Made by a program: the position numbers and the translations under genes. 64,000 bases of DNA from Microthrixaceae bacterium (GTDB taxonomy: Bacteria; Actinomycetota; Acidimicrobiia; Acidimicrobiales; Microtrichaceae). Under the pieces are notes generated by a model, which was not told the DNA's origin, did no database searches, and was given only the letters and a program-made list of their open reading frames with translations. Positions 59,681 through 64,000 of this stretch are shown here, piece after piece (the stretch's first letter is position 1; each line of letters opens with the position of its first letter). The DNA lies in NCBI GenBank assembly GCA_027493675.1, contig JAOSKI010000001.1, positions 186,001-250,000 on the forward strand. The letters run 5' to 3'.

Positions 59681-62220
59681 GTGTTCGAACGCTTCACCGA
59701 CCGAGCCCGCCGGGTCGTCGTGCTCGCACAGGAGGAGGCCCGCCTCCTCAACCACAACTACATCGGAACCGAGCACATCCTGCTGGGCCTGATCCACGAG
59801 GGCGAGGGCGTCGCCGCCAAGGCCCTCGAGTCCCTCGGGATCTCCCTCGAAGCCGTGCGCACCCAGGTCGAGAGATCATCGGCCAGGGCGGCCAGTCGCC
59901 GTCGGGTCACATCCCCTTCACCCCTCGCGCCAAGAAGGTCCTCGAGCTCTCGTTGCGCGAGGCGCTGCAATTGGGTCACAACTACATCGGAACCGAGCAC
60001 ATCCTGTTGGGCCTCATCCGCGAGGGCGAGGGCGTCGCGGCCCAGGTGCTGGTGAAGCTGGGTGCCGACCTGTCGCGGGTGCGTCAGCAGGTCATCCAGC
60101 TCCTGTCGGGCTACCCCGGTTCCCAGAGCGGCGAGCCAGTCCTCCGGCGGCGGCGAGAAGGCGACCGCCGGCGGTGGGTCGGGGAGCGAATCCGCCTCAG
60201 GATCCCTCGTGCTGGATCAGTTCGGGCGCAACTTCACCCAACTCGCACGCGAGAAGAAGCTGGATCCGGTGATCGGCCGCGACCGTGAGACCGAGCGGAT
60301 GATGCAGGTGCTCAGCCGTCGCACGAAGAACAACCCCGTGCTCGTGGGTGAGCCCGGTGTGGGCAAGACCGCCATCGTCGAAGGGCTCGCCCAGGCGATC
60401 GCGGACGACGATGTCCCCGAGACCCTGCACAACAAGCAGCTCTACACGCTCGACCTGGGTGCTCTCGTCGCCGGGTCGCGCTACCGGGGAGATTTCGAGG
60501 AGCGGCTCAAGAAGGTGCTGAAGGAGATCAAGACCCGCAGCGACATCATTCTGTTCATCGGCGAGATCCCACGCTGGTCGGGGCCGGGGCGGCCGAGGGG
60601 GCGATCGACGCCGCCAGCATCCTCAAGCCGATGCTGGCCCGTGGGGAGCTCCAGACGATCGGTGCCACCACTCTGGACGAGTACCGCAAGCACCTCGAGA
60701 AAGGCGCGGCTCTGGAGCGTCGCTTCCAGAAGGTCGTCGTCGACGAGCCGTCGGTGGCCCACACGATCGAGATCCTCAAGGGCCTGCGCGAGGCGCTACG
60801 AGCAGCACCACCGGGTGACCATCACCGATCAGGCGTTGGTCGCCGCGGCGAACCTCGCGGACCGCTACATCTCGGACCGGTTCCTGCCCGACAAGGCGAT
60901 CGATCTGATCGACGAAGCGGGGTCCCGCCTGCGGATCCGACGCATGCAGACCCCGCCGGACTACCGCGAGATCGAGAACGAGCTCTCCGATGTGGTCGCC
61001 AAGAAGAAGGAGGCCGTGGAGTCCCAGGACTTCGAGGCCGCCGGTCGCCTGCGCGACCGCGAGGAAGGAGCTGCTCGCCACCAAGGGAGGAGAAGGACGC
61101 CGAGATGCGTGCATCCGGCGTCGACCTCTTCGACGAGGTGGACGAAGAAGGCATCGCCGAGGTCCTGTCGCTGTGGACGGGCATCCCCGTGTACAAGCTC
61201 ACCGAGGAGGAGACCACCAAGCTGCTGCGCATGGAGGAGGAGCTCCACAGGCGGGTGATCGGCCAGGAGGAGGCCATCAAGGCGGTCTCCCAGGCGATCC
61301 GCCGAACTCGCGCCGGCCTGAAGGACCCCAAGCGGCCCTCCGGCTCGTTCATCTTCCTCGGGCCGTCGGGTGTGGGCAAGACCGAGCTCGCCAAGACCCT
61401 CGCAGAGTTCCTCTTCGGCGACGAGGATTCGATGATCAGCCTCGACATGTCGGAGTACATGGAGAAGCACACCGTCAGCCGCCTCGTGGGTTCACCCCCG
61501 GGCTACGTCGGCTACGAGGAGGGTGGTCAGCTCACCGAGGCCGTACGGCGCAAGCCCTTCTCGGTGGTGCTCTTCGACGAGATCGAAAAGGCCCACACCG
61601 ACGTGTTCAACACGCTGCTGCAGATCCTGGAGGAAGGTCGTCTCACCGACGCCCAGGGTCGTTCGGTCGACTTCCGCAACACGGTGTTGATCATGACCTC
61701 GAACCTCGGCACAGCGGATCTGCGCAAGGCGCAGGTCGGGTTCTCGCGCAACGACGAGGCCGTGTCGTACGAGAAGATGAAGATCAAGGTCAACGATGCG
61801 CTGAAAGACCACTTCCGGCCCGAGTTCCTGAACCGCATCGACGATGTGATCGTGTTCCACGAGCTCAGCCAGGACGAGGTCATCGCAATCGTGGACCTGA
61901 TGATCGTGCGGGTGACCGAGCAGCTCGCCGGCCAGGGCATGGGCTTGGAGGTCTCCGCGGAGGCCAAGGTGTTCCTGGGCGAGAAGGGATACGACCCGAC
62001 ACTCGGAGCGCGTCCGTTGCGCCGGGCGATCCAGCGGCTCGTCGAGGATCCGCTCTCGGAGCGCCTGCTCTGGAAGGAGTTCCGCGCCGGACAGATCATC
62101 GAGGTCGGCGTGGAGCCCGATCCGGAGGCCGACGGCGAGCTCCACATCGTGTTCACCGGCCGGGAAGGTTTCGTGCCGCCGCCGGTCGAGGAGCTCGAGG
62201 CTGCCGCTTCGGCCGACTGA
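59681..62220 (+). CDS. clpC: ClpC-type AAA+ unfoldase of the Clp protease
   Basis: About 845 residues. GTG 59681 follows GGAGGAATGCC; TAGAGT at 59647-59652 may be its -10. Two Clp-N repeats ([30 protein letters not shown]), first AAA+ module (Walker [21 protein letters not shown]), a middle region with the UVR-like [33 protein letters not shown], and second module ([61 protein letters not shown]). It unfolds substrates for ClpP. Breaks near 59868, 60125, 60568, 60797 and 61065; the second half is clean. No CtsR or HrcA gene adjoins. Confidence 0.96.
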
Positions 62221-62240
62221 ACAGATTCGGATCACTTGTG

Positions 62241-62989
62241 ATGCTCAGGGTCCGGGTGGTCGCATTGTGCCTGGGCATGCTGTCGGCGGTCGGCTGTCGT
62301 ACGACCGTGCAGGTGAGCATCGAGTCCGATGAAACCGCCGGCGGTGAGATCGAGGTCGCGGTCGAGCTCGACGCCGAAGCGCTCGAGGCTCTCGGTGGTT
62401 CGGAGGCAATCGAGACCGACGACCTCGATGGGACGACCTGGGTCATGGGAAGGGCCGGGCCGACCGACGGCGGGGGCTTCCGGCTGGAGGCGCGCCGCGC
62501 TTTCGTCGGCGCGCAGGACCTGCAGGCGGGCCTCGATGAGTTGACGGGTCCGGGCGTCTTCAGCGACGTGGTCTCGGTTGCGGACCACGGGTTCGCACGC
62601 ACCGATTCGGAGTTGTCCGTGGCGGCGTCGGTCACGGGCGACCTGACGCAGTTCTCCGACGGCGCGCTGACCGAGACGCTGGGTGGTCTGCCCTTGGGGT
62701 ACACCCCGAGGAGTTGGCGTACATGGGAGCGGACGAACCGGGCGCCGCAAGGATGACAGTGGTTGTGCAGGTCCCAGGAGGGGAACCCGACGAGGTCACA
62801 CTCGAGTTGGGCTCTGGTGAGGCAGAGTCCGCGAGCGTCACCTCGACGGTCAGTGACCGCGACCTGGGAGCGCTGTTGTCCGCAGTCGTGGGAGCGGTGC
62901 TGGCGGTCCTCGGGCTGGTCCTGTTGGGCGTGCTGTTGGTCCGTCGACGTCGGAAGCGGCCCGGCGGGGATGTCACAGCCGCGGTCTAG
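62241..62989 (+). CDS. LppM-like lipoprotein with C-terminal membrane anchor
   Basis: About 250 residues from ATG 62241. A short signal (LRVRVVALCLGMLSAVGC) ends in a lipobox Cys at ~19. The lumenal domain (TTVQVSIESDETAGGEIEVAVELDAEAL, GFRLEARRAF, LSVAASVTGDLTQFSDGALTE) resembles the LppM/DUF3153 family, linked in mycobacteria to envelope lipids. A break near 62707 leads to a C-terminal membrane helix (LLSAVVGAVLAVLGLVLLGVLLV) and a basic RRRRK tail. Attached by both ends, it would sit on the outer face of the cytoplasmic membrane. Family call moderate. Confidence 0.68.
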
Positions 62990-62998
62990 GTTGCCCGG

Positions 62999-64000
62999 AT
63001 GAGTCGAATCCGTTCGGTGTTCCGTTGTGAATCCTGCGATGCCGAAGAACCCAAGTGGGCGGGCCGCTGCGGTACCTGCGGTGAGTGGAACAGCCTCGTC
63101 GAAAGGGTCAGCCACGCACCTCGTGTGGGTGGCGGCCCGGACGTGTCGGGGTGCGAGGCGCAGCCTCTGGCGATCACCGACGTGCTCGTGGACGGGTCCA
63201 AGGCTGTGCCGACCGGCCTTGCGGAACTGGATCGCGTGTTGGGAGGTGGCCTGCTTCCTGGGAGTGCGACGCTTCTCGGTGGTGAACCGGGCGTGGGCAA
63301 GTCCACGCTCGTGCTCCAATACCCATGCGGCACAGGCGCGCGCCGGCGCGAGCTGCGCCTACGTGACCGGAGAGGAGTCGGTTCACCAGGTCGCGTCGCG
63401 GGCCCGTCGCCTTGATGCGTTGCAGCAACGGATCACGCTGTTGCCTGACACGTCGCTTCCCCGCCTGCTCGACCGACTGGGCACCGACACGCCGAGGGTG
63501 TGTGTGGTCGATTCGATCCAGACGATCCACGATCCAGCTTCGGGATCGTCCCCCGGATCGATCACCCAGGTCCGCGACTGCGCGCACCAGCTCGTAGCTG
63601 CAGCCAAGGATCTCAGGATCACCATGGTTCTCGTAGGCCACGTCACCAAGGAAGGTGCTCTGGCCGGGCCGAGGGTGCTGGAGCACATCGTCGATACCGT
63701 GCTCACCCTCGATGGCGATCGCCACGGCGAACTGCGGATCCTGCGTGCAGCGAAGCACCGGTTCGGCTCCACCCAGGAGATCGGCCTGTTTGCGATCACC
63801 GGGGCCGGGTTCATCTCGGTGGACGACCCTTCGGAGATGTTCCTGGCCGACCGTCGTCCCGGCATCCCTGGGTCCGTCGTGGTGCCCGCCCTCGATGGTC
63901 GGCGCCCCATGCTGGTCGAGGTGCAGGCACTCGTCGCCAGGACGCAGCTGCCCCAGGCGCGCCGGTCGGCGCAAGGTCTTGACGGTGGCCGGCTCAACCT
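62999..64000 (+). CDS. radA: DNA repair protein RadA, N-terminal part (runs off the window)
   Basis: ATG 62999 with TAGGTT exactly six bases before it. The zinc finger CESCDAEEPKWAGRCGTCGEW opens the protein, then the RecA-like core with Walker A LGGEPGVGKSTLVLQ and, after a break near 63325, YVTGEESVHQVASRARRL, VVDSIQTIHDPA, MVLVGHVTKEGALAGPRVLEHIVDTVL. The signature KNRFG motif reads KHRFGSTQEIG. The Lon-like C-terminal domain begins (VPALDGRRPMLVEVQALVA) and is cut at position 64000. RadA helps branch migration in recombination. Confidence 0.95.

Overview
High-GC DNA with GTG/TTG starts, a WhiB iron-sulfur protein, a GlnR-type nitrogen regulator beside type I and type II glutamine synthetases, a SigR/RsrA pair, a DUF2342 metalloprotease, and a folE-folP-folB-folK / panC / coaX / lysS / clpC / radA neighbourhood point to an actinobacterium (Actinomycetota). 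The gene content recalls Acidimicrobiia rather than Streptomyces or Mycobacterium, but that class call is inference. No phage, IS element or CRISPR array was seen; this is mostly core chromosome.

The sequence carries single-base insertions and deletions every few hundred bases, many in C or G runs. Most genes longer than about 600 bp are therefore split over two or three frames although both halves match one conserved family. I treat them as intact genes with sequence errors, give the full span, and note where the frame breaks. Break positions are good to about 10-30 bases.

Layout. 1-2.1 kb: ArsA-like ATPase (partial), NfeD-like membrane protein, whiB. 2.2-4.6 kb: iron-sulfur set (mrp, SufR-like repressor, erpA). 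4.6-7.6 kb: thioredoxin-like lipoprotein, a compact xanthine-dehydrogenase-like fusion, a small membrane protein. 7.6-12.7 kb: nitrogen and NAD block (glnR-like, glnA2-like, glnII, nadE). 12.7-15.2 kb: MarR regulator, unknown gene, primary-type sigma factor. 15.5-19.2 kb: Tad/Flp pilus operon, convergent with a DUF1998 helicase (19.2-21.6 kb). 21.6-29.1 kb: STAS protein and a seven-gene Mrp Na+/H+ antiporter operon preceded by an acyl-CoA dehydrogenase. 29.2-35.9 kb: topA, a lysine-rich histone-like protein, MFS transporter, tmk, holB. 36.3 kb: tRNA-Thr(CGU). 36.5-39.3 kb: three-gene pseudopilin operon. 39.3-43.0 kb: two paralogous double-length TetR-like regulators around a small gene. 43.2-44.1 kb: SigR-like sigma and anti-sigma. 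44.1-64 kb: long + strand run of housekeeping genes (metalloprotease, tilS, hpt, folate, pantothenate, NAD, coaX, lysS, ABC ATPase, clpC, LppM-like, radA), interrupted only by a minus-strand polyprenyl synthase whose 3' end is a 29-bp tandem repeat.

Two themes run across the window. Many genes have a TANNNT -10 hexamer exactly six bases before the start codon, the signature of leaderless mRNAs. Many neighbours overlap by GTGA/ATGA stop-start junctions, so operons can be read directly. The most unusual items are a phosphatase-like protein in the folate operon whose catalytic Cys is Gly, a beta-helix pseudopilin operon without motor genes, the compact molybdenum-hydroxylase fusion, and the paired double-length TetR proteins.
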